From positions 1-64,000 of the forward strand of contig JAEWOH010000065.1 in assembly GCA_023460955.1 (NCBI GenBank): a stretch of 64,000 nt of DNA, read 5' to 3'. Source of the DNA: Bacillota bacterium. GTDB taxonomy: Bacteria; Bacillota; Clostridia; Acetivibrionales; DSM-1351. Made by a program: the position numbers and the translations under genes. Shown in pieces: positions 43,419 to 50,982 of the stretch (positions are counted from its first letter, which is position 1; the number at the start of each line of letters is the position of its first letter). A model generated the notes under the pieces. That model ran no database searches. It had not been told where the DNA came from and saw only the letters and a list, made by a program, of their open reading frames with translations.

Positions 43419-44471
43419 TTACTCATGATTATTTACTAAACTCATCATTTCTTCCCATTCCGCTTTTCCTTCAAAAGCTTTAAAAGCATCTATATGGGGT
43501 AAAATATCTCTAAACCACATCTGTCCGGTTTCAATTAATTTCTTAATGTTTACTATAGCATTATCCAATTGTGATGCCTTAGCCCAGCACTCAGCCGCTA
43601 GCCAGAAGTAATTGGGCTGCAATTCATTTTTTTCTTCATAATACTGAGCCCATTCACTCCATTGCTCTTTGCTTAAGTCATTATCGTTTTCAATTGGTGG
43701 AAAAGGTGTAAAGGAACTATATTTTTGTATTAACTCAAAGCCTACCTTCTCAGCTATCTTTATTGAACCCTTATTTGAATCAACGCAATGCCAGCCAATC
43801 TTCTTTATCCCTTTCGATAGACTGGAACCGACAAAAGCTGCTACTGCAATTGAGCCTAATCCCATTGATCTGTATTCCTTTTCGGTTTTGACTCCGATTT
43901 CAATTCTATCGTCAACTATACAGTCAACTAAGCTCATGCTTACTATTTCGTTACCCTTTCTTATATAAGCGCCAAGACAATAATCCTTAAACTTATTAAT
44001 ATCAACAACGTTAATCCATTCTCTTAATTTATCACTGTTTTCAAAATTCAGTTCATTCAGATTATCAGTGTTCAAATATTCTAAAGTAAATTGGCTGTCA
44101 AGATTTGTAGCAAAATCTGAAAATTTCAGTTGACTTAATTCGTAGTACCTTCTTATGTACTTCCTTATACCAATATTCTTATGAATCTCATTTATACTTT
44201 TTTCCCATCCGTCGTTATCACAGGTTATCTGATCGAAGAAGTCAAGCGTTTCGCTGACCCCTTCATTAAACACCTTATTATCCGAATTTCCGGCTACAAC
44301 CTTGCACTCAGGCGCTATAATCAGTACTGCTGAAGGCTTCTCATCATTGTCAACATAAACTTCTCCGGGAGAAGTTCCTATCAACACAGCTTTTACAGAA
44401 AGCTCATGGTTAGTATTCTTTATCAGGTTTTCAACTTTATAAAAATCCTTTTTTTGTAATTCATAAATCAT
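43419..44471 (-). CDS. GNAT family N-acetyltransferase with C-terminal helical extension
   Basis: 350 residues. A GNAT core with EKEYRSMGLGSIAVAAFVG (acetyl-CoA P-loop) near 205-225 and SNKGSIKIAEKVGFELI. The last 80 residues look like TPR-type helices (WLAAECWAKASQLDNAIVNIKKLIE). The ATG at 44471 sits one base beyond the GTPase stop codon and has GGGGG upstream, so it is translationally coupled. Substrate unknown. Confidence 0.83.
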   Translation of the reverse strand: MIYELQKKDFYKVENLIKNTNHELSVKAVLIGTSPGEVYVDNDEKPSAVLIIAPECKVVAGNSDNKVFNEGVSETLDFFDQITCDNDGWEKSINEIHKNIGIRKYIRRYYELSQLKFSDFATNLDSQFTLEYLNTDNLNELNFENSDKLREWINVVDINKFKDYCLGAYIRKGNEIVSMSLVDCIVDDRIEIGVKTEKEYRSMGLGSIAVAAFVGSSLSKGIKKIGWHCVDSNKGSIKIAEKVGFELIQKYSSFTPFPPIENDNDLSKEQWSEWAQYYEEKNELQPNYFWLAAECWAKASQLDNAIVNIKKLIETGQMWFRDILPHIDAFKAFEGKAEWEEMMSLVNNHE

Positions 44472-44472
44472 A

Positions 44473-45561
44473 TTATTTATGCCCCCTTTGATTAATTTTT
44501 GCATATAACTTCTCTCTTTTGCTTAGATATTGCTCACTTTGCTTTAATCTTCCATTTAGTCGCTGAAGTTCAAGAATTAATTTATTGTAGCTTTCCAGCC
44601 TTTCAGGATTTAGAGTTCCGTCAGCTAAAGCTTGCTTAACTGCACACCCTGGTTCTGTTTCATGCCGACAGTCTCTGTATTTGCATGAATGTATAATCTC
44701 AATAACGTCCTCAAAACTCTCTTCAATTGCCTCCTCATTACACCATAACTGAAGTTCCTTTATACCAGGAGTATCTATTATCATACAGCCTGAGTCATGA
44801 AACAGAAGCTGGCTGCTAGTCGTTGTATGTCTGCCCTTACCACTTGAGCTGCTGGTTTCACCAGTCTTTTGCTGTTCTTTTCCCAGCAGATAGTTTGATA
44901 TGGTAGATTTACCTACGCCTGAAGAACCAAGGAATACAACCGTTTTTCCCGGACGCAAATATTGGTTGAACACATCCATTCCCAGATTTTTAGTTGCACT
45001 TACTGCGTGTATTTGAATTCCGGAGGCTACTTTCCGTACCTTACCCTCGTATTCCTCAATATTTTGACAGCAATCAGCCTTGTTTAGAATAATTACAGGT
45101 ATAGCTCCACTGTTATATGCCAGAGTTATATACCTTTCAATTCTCTGTATGTTAAAATTCTCATCCAGGCCGGTAACTATAAATATCATGTCAACATTAG
45201 CAGCAATTACTTGCTCTTCCGTGACACCACCTACAATGACACCGTTTCTAATTTTTCTTCCGCCTGAAATGGGAAGTTTTCTTGAAAATGCTGTTTTCCT
45301 TGGTAAAACACCATATATTATTGCTTGCACTTCGTCTTTACTTTTAGTAACTACCCAATCTCCAACTACGGGCAACTGATGCTTTTTTAATTCATAAAAC
45401 AATTTACCTGACAGTTTTGCATTCAGAACGCCCTCCTCATATAACAGATAATAGTTATTTCTATTTTGTGTTACTACTTTTGCAGGGATGTAACCCTCAT
45501 TCTTAAAATCAATAAAATGCTTTTCAGCATTATCATCCCATCCCATATCTATAAGTTTCAT
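44473..45561 (-). CDS. RsgA-like circularly permuted ribosome-associated GTPase
   Basis: 362 residues. Circularly permuted GTPase motifs in the order G4 (ILNKADC), G1 (LGSSGVGKST) and G3 (DTPGIKE), then the Cys/His zinc finger CKYRDCRHETEPGC. An N-terminal OB-like domain precedes. RsgA matures the 30S subunit; the neighbourhood with two acetyltransferases, rather than the usual prkC/rpe cluster, suggests a second copy. Start chosen at the ATG at 45561 behind GGAGG; an upstream ATG at 45618 continues in frame but lies in the terminator region. Confidence 0.9.
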   Translation of the reverse strand: MKLIDMGWDDNAEKHFIDFKNEGYIPAKVVTQNRNNYYLLYEEGVLNAKLSGKLFYELKKHQLPVVGDWVVTKSKDEVQAIIYGVLPRKTAFSRKLPISGGRKIRNGVIVGGVTEEQVIAANVDMIFIVTGLDENFNIQRIERYITLAYNSGAIPVIILNKADCCQNIEEYEGKVRKVASGIQIHAVSATKNLGMDVFNQYLRPGKTVVFLGSSGVGKSTISNYLLGKEQQKTGETSSSSGKGRHTTTSSQLLFHDSGCMIIDTPGIKELQLWCNEEAIEESFEDVIEIIHSCKYRDCRHETEPGCAVKQALADGTLNPERLESYNKLILELQRLNGRLKQSEQYLSKREKLYAKINQRGHK

Positions 45562-45621
45562 AAAACCTCCGTATATTGGCTTTTTGCCGACCATTGTATC
45601 AAATCGTAAAATAAACATAAA

Positions 45622-45649
45622 AATCCCACAGAAATAACCTCCTGTGGGA
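45622..45649 (-). terminator. Second terminator-like hairpin in the GTPase leader
   Basis: TCCCACAG (45642-45649 on the minus strand) pairs with CTGTGGGA (45624-45631), an 8-bp stem with a 10-nt loop followed by TTTTTA. It lies between the leader ORF and the GTPase start. Confidence 0.65.
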
Positions 45650-45665
45650 CATTAATTTTAGACAT

Positions 45666-45692
45666 AAAAAAAGCACGATAACCGTACCATGC
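45666..45692 (-). terminator. First terminator-like hairpin in the GTPase leader
   Basis: An 8-bp stem (45685-45692 with 45673-45680, including two wobbles) and a CGGT loop, followed by T7 on the minus strand. Confidence 0.7.
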
Positions 45693-45740
45693 CATTCATA
45701 ATGTCGTATTTAATTTCAGGCTTAAGGTTAATAGAAGAGT

Positions 45741-45800
45741 GACAAAGGTAACTCAAATAAATCAAACAAATTGTTCTGTTTGATACAATCACCCTTTGTC
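45741..45800 (-). ncRNA. Two-tier hairpin in the leader RNA
   Basis: Outer 8-bp stem GACAAAGG (45741-45748) with CCTTTGTC (45793-45800). Inner 8-bp stem ATCAAACA (45761-45768) with TGTTTGAT (45777-45784) and an 8-nt loop. The internal loops are 12 and 8 nt. It lies 10 bp downstream of the small leader ORF. Its orientation is taken from the flanking signals. It does not match a riboswitch class I know. Confidence 0.55.
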
Positions 45801-45810
45801 CATTATTTAG

Positions 45811-45870
45811 TTATAGAGGATTACCGGTGTTACCGATGCTATTGATATTATTATAGATTTTTGTACTCAT
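45811..45870 (-). CDS. Candidate 19-residue leader peptide
   Basis: Predicted peptide MSTKIYNNINSIGNTGNPL. Its ATG (45868-45870) is preceded by AAGGAG with a 9-10 nt spacer, and a SigA promoter lies 46-74 bp upstream. The frame is short and rich in Asn, Ile and Gly codons. After it come a two-tier hairpin and two terminators, then the RsgA-like GTPase gene. This is the layout of an attenuation leader; translation itself is unproven. Confidence 0.55.
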   Translation of the reverse strand: MSTKIYNNINSIGNTGNPL

Positions 45871-45915
45871 ATTTTCTTTCTCCTTATGCCTGTTTAAATT
45901 TTAGTTCCATAAATA

Positions 45916-45944
45916 ATTATAGTTGGTAAATTTTACTTAGTCAA
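45916..45944 (-). promoter_or_regulatory. SigA promoter of the leader and GTPase operon
   Basis: TTGACT (45939-45944) and TATAAT (45916-45921) on the minus strand, spaced 17 nt. Confidence 0.72.
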
Positions 45945-45995
45945 TAAATAAATTTTATACTTATGTATAGAGAATTTTATAATAAATTATAGTAC

Positions 45996-46025
45996 TTGAC
46001 TATATTTTGATATATATAGTATATT
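45996..46025 (+). promoter_or_regulatory. Possible SigA promoter of the small STAS-like gene
   Basis: TTGACT (45996-46001) and TATATT (46020-46025) with an 18-nt spacer on the plus strand; the divergent partner of the leader promoter. Confidence 0.45.
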
Positions 46026-46065
46026 TACATGAATTATCTAAATATTTTTTAATGGAGGCAATTAT

Positions 46066-46461
46066 ATGGCAGTTAATGGTTCAGGAGTTTTTGAAATGAA
46101 CATCGACAAAGAAAATAAAGTATTTACTGCTTTTGCTGAGGGCTTTTTTTCAATGGAACAAGGGATTGCATTTTGTGAAGAATTCACAAAGGCTTGTCTG
46201 GAATGCAGCGCCTCTGGAGACTATATCATGATTGTTGACGCACAAGGGGTTAAGCCATCAACACCTCAAGTTGCAGAAGCGCTTGGAAATGCGTTGGCTC
46301 TATATTCTTCAGATAATTTTAAATTCAAGAAGCGTTTCATGCTCAAGTGTGCCTCAGCAGTAACACAAGCACAGGTAACTCGGTTATCAAAGGATGTTCC
46401 CGGGTTTGATGACATGATAACTTTTGTTGATACAAAAGAAGAGGCTTTAAAAATGCGGTAG
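46066..46461 (+). CDS. Hypothetical protein, possibly STAS-like
   Basis: 131 residues, soluble. The length and the alternating strand/helix pattern (FTAFAEGFFSMEQGIAFCEEF, DYIMIVDAQGVKPS, DDMITFVDTKEEAL) recall the STAS/SpoIIAA-like group of single-domain proteins, but no diagnostic Ser-phosphorylation site was found. GGAGG before the ATG, terminator right after. Expressed alone, divergently from the GTPase leader. Confidence 0.65.
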   Translation: MAVNGSGVFEMNIDKENKVFTAFAEGFFSMEQGIAFCEEFTKACLECSASGDYIMIVDAQGVKPSTPQVAEALGNALALYSSDNFKFKKRFMLKCASAVTQAQVTRLSKDVPGFDDMITFVDTKEEALKMR

Positions 46462-46505
46462 AATAAAATAGTATTTTTACATAACAAACACTATTTCAAA
46501 ATATT

Positions 46506-46536
46506 AAAAACACCAGCCTTGAAAGCTGGTGTTTTT
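46506..46536. terminator. Bidirectional terminator
   Basis: AAAAACACCAGC (46506-46517) pairs with GCTGGTGTTTTT (46525-46536) over a 7-nt loop; it closes the STAS-like gene and the convergent Fe-S gene. Confidence 0.85.
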
Positions 46537-46598
46537 GATATTTATATTTGATAATTATAATAAGTAATTATGTCAAAACCTTTATTCTCTTCCGTTCA

Positions 46599-47303
46599 TT
46601 ACTTTCTTCCGTGTGGGCAAACATATAGGCACATCCCACAAACAGCCATTTTCCCATTAGCCTTCATTTCATCAAAATACCTTTCACACTTTCGAGCATC
46701 ATACCGTACTTCACGGGGGTCTTCTACGCAGTAATTCCTCCCTGTGAACGCGCTGACAGGGCAAATGTCTACACATGCAGTGCAGCCTCCACATTTTTCT
46801 TCCATGGGTTCTCCTGTTGGCTTCAGAGGAGCATCGGTCAAAATAGATGTCCACCGAACTCTCGGACCATTTCCCGGCGTAACCAATAAGCAGCTCTTCC
46901 CTATCCAGCCCAATCCAGCGAGCCTCGCACCCAGCTTGTGAGAAAATGAAGCGCAAATTCTTTGATCGTCAATTCTTTCTGATGCCGGTATCGGAAGCAC
47001 CTTAAACCCCTCATTTTGAATAAAACTGCTGATGACAGAGGATGTATAATCTAGTCGTTGATTGATAATATCGTACGCATGGAGTTTGTAGTTCAATGCT
47101 ACTGCTCTTTGATCCCGGTGTGGAAGTTGGTCAACGATAGACTTAAGCAATGGAATCCCTAACGAGATAGAATAGGGATAGTCTGCGACTATCTCCCCGC
47201 CCTGCTCTATTACTGAACTCTTAGCATGGGAAAGATCAGCAACACCAAAGTAAACTATACCAAATTGCTTTGCCAGTTCCTCTATTTTTGTATTTAAACT
47301 CAT
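46599..47303 (-). CDS. Epoxyqueuosine-reductase-like double-[4Fe-4S] protein
   Basis: 234 residues. An N-terminal cobalamin-type fold (IVYFGVADLSHA), a GWIGKSCLLVTPGNGPRVR block as in QueG, and two C-terminal [4Fe-4S] motifs (CGGCTACVDICP and CGMCLYVCP with a further Cys). It is shorter than QueG (usually over 300 residues), so it is a relative rather than QueG itself; some relatives reduce other substrates. GAGG ribosome binding site. Confidence 0.85.
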   Translation of the reverse strand: MSLNTKIEELAKQFGIVYFGVADLSHAKSSVIEQGGEIVADYPYSISLGIPLLKSIVDQLPHRDQRAVALNYKLHAYDIINQRLDYTSSVISSFIQNEGFKVLPIPASERIDDQRICASFSHKLGARLAGLGWIGKSCLLVTPGNGPRVRWTSILTDAPLKPTGEPMEEKCGGCTACVDICPVSAFTGRNYCVEDPREVRYDARKCERYFDEMKANGKMAVCGMCLYVCPHGRK

Positions 47304-47460
47304 ACAAATCGCCTCACAATAAACTAACTTAATAACTATTATTAATCATTATAGCAATAGTTGGAAACATTTACTATGGTTAATGATTATATCAATAAAA
47401 ATTTAGGGTTCCTGCTTGAAATGGTAAATCCAGCCTTCTGATTTTGATAACCTTCAGGTA
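47304..47460. other. Spacer before the integrase remnant
   Basis: No coding frame with a ribosome binding site and no clear RNA element. AT-rich. Confidence 0.45.
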
Positions 47461-47541
47461 TTAATGGCTCCTTTCTTGTATTTCAGCAATACTTGCCCCT
47501 TCTCTTATTATATCGCTAATAAAAGAATGTCGAGGTGAGCT
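47461..47541 (-). pseudogene. C-terminal remnant of a tyrosine recombinase/integrase
   Basis: In one minus-strand frame, 25 codons read SPRHSFISDIIREGASIAE and then IQERSH before a stop. This is the box II pattern of tyrosine recombinases (R-H-S/T-F...G-A-x-I...I-Q-E...H). The rest of the gene is missing and no attachment site is visible. It lies next to rnpB, a known integration target for some elements. Confidence 0.5.
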
Positions 47542-47548
47542 ATAAACA

Positions 47549-47578
47549 CAAAAACACCCGCCGTATAAGCGGGTGTTT
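47549..47578 (-). terminator. Terminator of rnpB
   Basis: AAACACCCGC (47552-47561) pairs with GCGGGTGTTT (47569-47578), followed on the minus strand by TTTTGTG. Confidence 0.8.
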
Positions 47579-47590
47579 CTGATAAATGGT

Positions 47591-47943
47591 ATGAGTAAGT
47601 CTATAAGCCGGGTTCTGTATTTGACGATCATCTATCTAGGCACTGCATTTCTGCAGCGCTCAAGCCGCCTCCCCGGGACTGACGGGCAGTCATTGCGTCC
47701 CTCCACGGCGTTGCTCCAGGTGGGGTTTACATAGCCGGCAAGTCGCCATGCCGCTGGTGAGCTCTTACCTCACCTTTCCACCCTTACCAAAGTGACGAAA
47801 TCGTCACTTGGCGGTATATCTCTGTTGCACTTTCCTTAAAGTCACCTTCACCGGGAGTTACCCGGCACCATTGCCCTCTGGAGCCCGGACTTTCCTCATG
47901 TACACCTTTTCAGGCAGTACCTGCGATCATCTGGCTTACTCAT
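47591..47943 (-). ncRNA. rnpB: RNase P RNA
   Basis: Ribozyme that trims tRNA 5' leaders. On the minus strand the 5' region has GAGGAAAGTCCGGGCTCC (47880s-47890s) and the 3' region AGATAGATGATCG and ACAGAACCCGGCTTATAG, the universally conserved P4-flanking blocks. Its ends pair (GAGTAAGCC with GGCTTA...CTTACTC). The boundaries are approximate to a few bases. Confidence 0.95.
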
Positions 47944-48094
47944 TATTATTTATAATTATTAAATTGTTATTTAATTAATATCTAATTAATTCTTTGTTAT
48001 TATTTATCTCGCGATACTTAATTGGTTTTAAATTTGCTGTTACAGTTGTTTCACAGCCTTGGACAACTTATTATAGCCGCCGTCAACTCATGTG

Positions 48095-48889
48095 TCAAGA
48101 AAAAATAAATGGATCACTTTCCATTTTACTGCAAACTACCTCAACAGAACCAAACTTCTCTGTAAACAGTTTCTGAAGTCTTGTCAAGATTACATGTTCT
48201 GATGCAAAGTGTCCTACGTCGATTATGCAAAGTCCCATTTCCCTTGCATCCAGAGCATCATGGTACTTTAAATCTCCAGTTATAAGTACATCCTGCTGAA
48301 GTCTTTTGAGATGATTCAGTTCAACATCAAAGCTACCGCAAAAGACAGCAACATTCTTTACGGTATCCGGCGTTGTACCAATTATTCTGAGATTTGTAAT
48401 GTTGAGATTTTCTTTTAAGGAATCAACAAACTCATTAAAAGCTTTCTCCTCTTTAAAGCTTCCTAGTTTTCCAAGACCTATATCATTTTCATATCCTTCA
48501 GGGATATAAGTCTGAAGGGATTTCAGTTCGGAGATGCCTATAACCTCTGCCAGTGTTTCATTAACCCCACCAATGGCAACATCAAGATTTGTATGAGCAC
48601 TTATAACGTTAATATCTTTTGTAACCAAGGTCTGTATCTGTCTGCCCTTCATTGAGTCAAAATCCAGCCTTCCGAGTTTTGAAAATATGAACGGGTGATG
48701 AGATACAATGAGCTCAGCATTACAGTCTATAGCTTCTTTAATAACTCTTGAGGTCACATCAAGGCATAGCAATACTTTTTTAACCTCACTATCCCTGCTT
48801 CCTACCATCAGTCCGACATTGTCCCAGCTTTCTGCATAACCCCAGGGAGCCAGTTCATTTATATAATCAAGTACTTCTCCAACCTTCAT
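48095..48889 (-). CDS. Nif3-like dinuclear metal centre protein (YqfO type)
   Basis: 264 residues. Family signature WDNVGLMVGS near 20-30, IVSHHPFIFS, SAHTNLDVAIGGVN, VGCGSFD-type loop and C-terminal DVGHFASE (metal ligands). It is next to trmK, as in most Firmicutes (yqfN-yqfO order), which supports the call. Role uncertain; GTP cyclohydrolase-like activity has been proposed. Confidence 0.92.
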   Translation of the reverse strand: MKVGEVLDYINELAPWGYAESWDNVGLMVGSRDSEVKKVLLCLDVTSRVIKEAIDCNAELIVSHHPFIFSKLGRLDFDSMKGRQIQTLVTKDINVISAHTNLDVAIGGVNETLAEVIGISELKSLQTYIPEGYENDIGLGKLGSFKEEKAFNEFVDSLKENLNITNLRIIGTTPDTVKNVAVFCGSFDVELNHLKRLQQDVLITGDLKYHDALDAREMGLCIIDVGHFASEHVILTRLQKLFTEKFGSVEVVCSKMESDPFIFS

Positions 48890-48965
48890 AATATTAGTAC
48901 TCCTTTATAAATAATAAATGCAAAAATGCTACATTTGTATTTTAACTTAAGCTTCTTCAAGACTA

Positions 48966-49673
48966 TTAACTCTTCAAGTCTTTAAGCTGAGTTATCAACA
49001 TAATATAGTCGTTTTTCAAGCTCGTATAATAGTTTAATAGCCTGCTGTTGTCAGCCATGTCCTTCAGCTGTCCCAATACTCTGTCGATTTGTTTCACCTT
49101 CATCTCGCAATAGGACAGCAGCAAAGGATCCTGCTTCTTTAAAAGGCATTCTCCCACATGGAGCTCAAAATCCATATAGCTTTTATTCTGTCCAGTATAT
49201 CTGGCAGATATTACACAATATATTTTATTTCCTTCTGCTGAAAGCTCTTCATCAAATATTTCAAAGCAATGATCATAAAGCCACTTTCTCACAATATCCA
49301 GGTCATTCATAGGCTGCAGCACCAATACATCAGCATTTGAAGCTTTCTGGACTCCTGCTTCCAATAATTCCGCCAGAAGTGTTCCTCCCATACCTGCAAT
49401 TATTACTGCATCAGCCTCACTTGATTCCAGCGTGTCAAGACCGCTTCCCATTCTGGTTTCAATTTTATCCGAAAGCTTGTACTTGGCAATATTCCTGTTT
49501 GCCACCTGAACAGGTCCAGGTTTTACATCTGATGCTATAGACCTTTGGCATCTCCCATTTTGTATGAGGTATACAGGTAAGTAGGCGTGATCGGTTCCAA
49601 TATCTGCAACTACATTGCAAACAGGTATTTTATCAGCAATTAATTTAAGTCTTCCCTTCAAATCTATAATCAA
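48966..49673 (-). CDS. trmK: tRNA (adenine22-N1)-methyltransferase TrmK
   Basis: 235 residues, class I SAM methyltransferase. VVADIGTDHAYLPVYLIQ is the SAM motif I, and ADAVIIAGMGGTLLAELLE and LVLQPMNDLDIVRKWL are typical of the YqfN/TrmK family. The C-terminal half is a coiled-coil-like helical region. The frame opens further upstream, but the TTG at 49673 sits 6 nt after CGGAGG. Confidence 0.93.
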   Translation of the reverse strand: MIIDLKGRLKLIADKIPVCNVVADIGTDHAYLPVYLIQNGRCQRSIASDVKPGPVQVANRNIAKYKLSDKIETRMGSGLDTLESSEADAVIIAGMGGTLLAELLEAGVQKASNADVLVLQPMNDLDIVRKWLYDHCFEIFDEELSAEGNKIYCVISARYTGQNKSYMDFELHVGECLLKKQDPLLLSYCEMKVKQIDRVLGQLKDMADNSRLLNYYTSLKNDYIMLITQLKDLKS

Positions 49674-49781
49674 CTTAATCCTCCGACTCAAAATTCTTTT
49701 GTGTTACTTGTATCGTCAAGCTAAATTATACACATAATATTAATAAATTATCAACTCATAAGACATATGGAAGGTGTAAAA

Positions 49782-49955
49782 ATGGCTCCTTACAAGAAAA
49801 CTATAAAGGTAACTGATATTGAAAGGCCTATATCCAGCAATATATTTGGTAGAGACATATTAGGGATTAACCCTAATGTATCTGCAATTAATAAAACCGA
49901 TATAGACCTTCATGATGAAGCCTTCAATATTGAATTTTTGAGAAAAACAAAGTAG
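49782..49955 (+). CDS. Small hypothetical protein
   Basis: 57 residues, basic N-terminus (MAPYKKTIKVTD), no motif. Ribosome binding site GGAAGGTG about 7 nt before the ATG. It stands alone between divergent genes. No family recognised; it may be a real small gene or a fortuitous frame. Confidence 0.5.
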   Translation: MAPYKKTIKVTDIERPISSNIFGRDILGINPNVSAINKTDIDLHDEAFNIEFLRKTK

Positions 49956-49972
49956 TTACCAATCCAATCTTA

Positions 49973-50296
49973 CTAAAACAATATAAAGGGATTCTTATCT
50001 GTATTAACCTGTTGATGAATTACAATCGGATCAGATATTAATCCATACTTACTGTCCTCTGGATATGTAACAGCAATACTCGGTTTTTCACCGGCAAATT
50101 CTACTACATCCTCCCATGAATCCCATACGGTACATAGAAAGAAATGAGCATATCCCTCCTGTTCCTCTATATGTACATATGCACCATGATTCCCTTTGAT
50201 TAATGTTGCTTCTTTTACCCCTGTTTCGCTTAAATATACCTCAAATTCCGCTTTTTTCTCAAGCGGTACTAAACCGTGCCATGTTCGTGATATCAC
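49973..50296 (-). CDS. Antibiotic-biosynthesis-monooxygenase (ABM) domain protein
   Basis: 107 residues, dimeric alpha/beta-barrel fold: SRTWHGLVPLEKKAEFEVYLSETGVKE then HIEEQEGYAHFFLCTVWDSWEDVVEFAGE. Small proteins of this type bind haem or act on quinones; some are only structural. The GTG at 50296 follows GAGGTG by 6 nt and gives a typical N-terminus; the upstream in-frame ATG lacks a site. Confidence 0.8.
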   Translation of the reverse strand: MISRTWHGLVPLEKKAEFEVYLSETGVKEATLIKGNHGAYVHIEEQEGYAHFFLCTVWDSWEDVVEFAGEKPSIAVTYPEDSKYGLISDPIVIHQQVNTDKNPFILF

Positions 50297-50420
50297 TAAC
50301 TTCACCTCATGAGTAAATTTTTTATCTATTATAACATAAAAGAAAATCATAATTTTACCGTTATTTCTAAAGTTGGGTATAATTTTCTAGCTGTGTTGAG
50401 GAATAATGAAAAATTCACAA

Positions 50421-50450
50421 AAAAAGAACACTCTAATGAGTGTTCTTTTT
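50421..50450 (-). terminator. Terminator of the tRNA operon
   Basis: AAAAAGAACACTC (50421-50433) pairs with GAGTGTTCTTTTT (50438-50450) over a TAAT loop, followed by T-runs on the minus strand. Confidence 0.85.
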
Positions 50451-50453
50451 GGT

Positions 50454-50530
50454 TGGTGGGCCTTCAGGGACTCGAACCCCGGACCAACCGGTTATGAGCC
50501 GGTTGCTCTAACCAACTGAGCTAAAGGCCC
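50454..50530 (-). tRNA. tRNA with CAU anticodon (Met or Ile2)
   Basis: 77 nt including an encoded CCA. Complete cloverleaf: acceptor GGGCCTT/AAGGCCC, D arm AGCTCAGTTGGTTAGAGC, anticodon stem CCGGC/GCCGG with loop CTCATAA, T arm GTTCGAGTC. The anticodon CAU is shared by elongator Met and Ile2 (lysidine-modified); the acceptor and D arm resemble Ile2, so the amino acid is not settled. It is processed from one transcript with tRNA-Asn. Confidence 0.95.
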
Positions 50531-50534
50531 GTTG

Positions 50535-50610
50535 TGGCTCCTCAAGTAGGACTTGAACCTACGACCCTGCGGTTAACAGCCGCATGCTCTACCGACTGAG
50601 CTATTGAGGA
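50535..50610 (-). tRNA. tRNA-Asn (GUU)
   Basis: 76 nt including CCA. Acceptor TCCTCAA/TTGAGGA, D arm AGCTCAGTCGGTAGAGC, anticodon loop CTGTTAA (anticodon GTT), T arm GTTCAAGTC. It is upstream of the CAU tRNA, 4 bp apart. Confidence 0.97.
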
Positions 50611-50728
50611 ATATCTATATTTGATTATTCGGCTGTCGCCGTTTAATCATTGTTTCAGAGCCTTTCACCGTTAGCCTGTCGTGCTTGATGCGGGGCTTTC
50701 AAACGGTTTAGCGCTGAGCACAAATAAT
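50611..50728 (-). other. 5' leader of the tRNA transcript with a GC hairpin
   Basis: About 110 nt between the promoter and tRNA-Asn. ACCGTT (about 50702-50709 region on the minus strand) and AACGGT form an outer stem with an inner AGCC/GGCT. Higher GC than its surroundings; not a tRNA. Could be a processed leader or a small RNA; unassigned. Confidence 0.4.
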
Positions 50729-50757
50729 ATTATACTTACGAAGTGTCTGCTGGTCAA
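50729..50757 (-). promoter_or_regulatory. SigA promoter of the tRNA operon
   Basis: TTGACC (50752-50757) and TATAAT (50729-50734) on the minus strand, 17-nt spacer. Confidence 0.7.
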
Positions 50758-50941
50758 GATGAAAATAACCATTTTTCAGCAGTTTATTGGGTTTATTACT
50801 CTCTTTCATTCATTTGTTTCCTAATGCTACCTGTTGCTAAGGATTACATGATTCATATTTACGTGCAGAACATAATGATTGCTACTGTTCTGCACATTTT
50901 ATTATACGATATAATTATATAAATAATTCAATATATTTAAA
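50758..50941. other. Spacer between tRNA promoter and rpoD terminator
   Basis: Holds one isolated 10-bp inverted repeat, GTGCAGAACA (50863-50872) with TGTTCTGCAC (50886-50895), without a clear T-tract. Otherwise nothing recognised. Confidence 0.45.
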
Positions 50942-50965
50942 AGAAAAAGACTCGTAAACGAGTCT
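50942..50965 (-). terminator. Terminator of rpoD
   Basis: AGACTCG (50948-50954) pairs with CGAGTCT (50959-50965) over TAAA, followed on the minus strand by TTTTTCTTTT. It closes the dnaG-rpoD operon. Confidence 0.8.
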
Positions 50966-50982
50966 CCACTTTTGTTTATATA

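Noticed and set aside
45571..45618. Upstream ATG start for the RsgA-like gene
   Set aside because: The frame is open to 45618, but that ATG lies directly after the terminator hairpin without a ribosome binding site, whereas GGAGG precedes the ATG at 45561.
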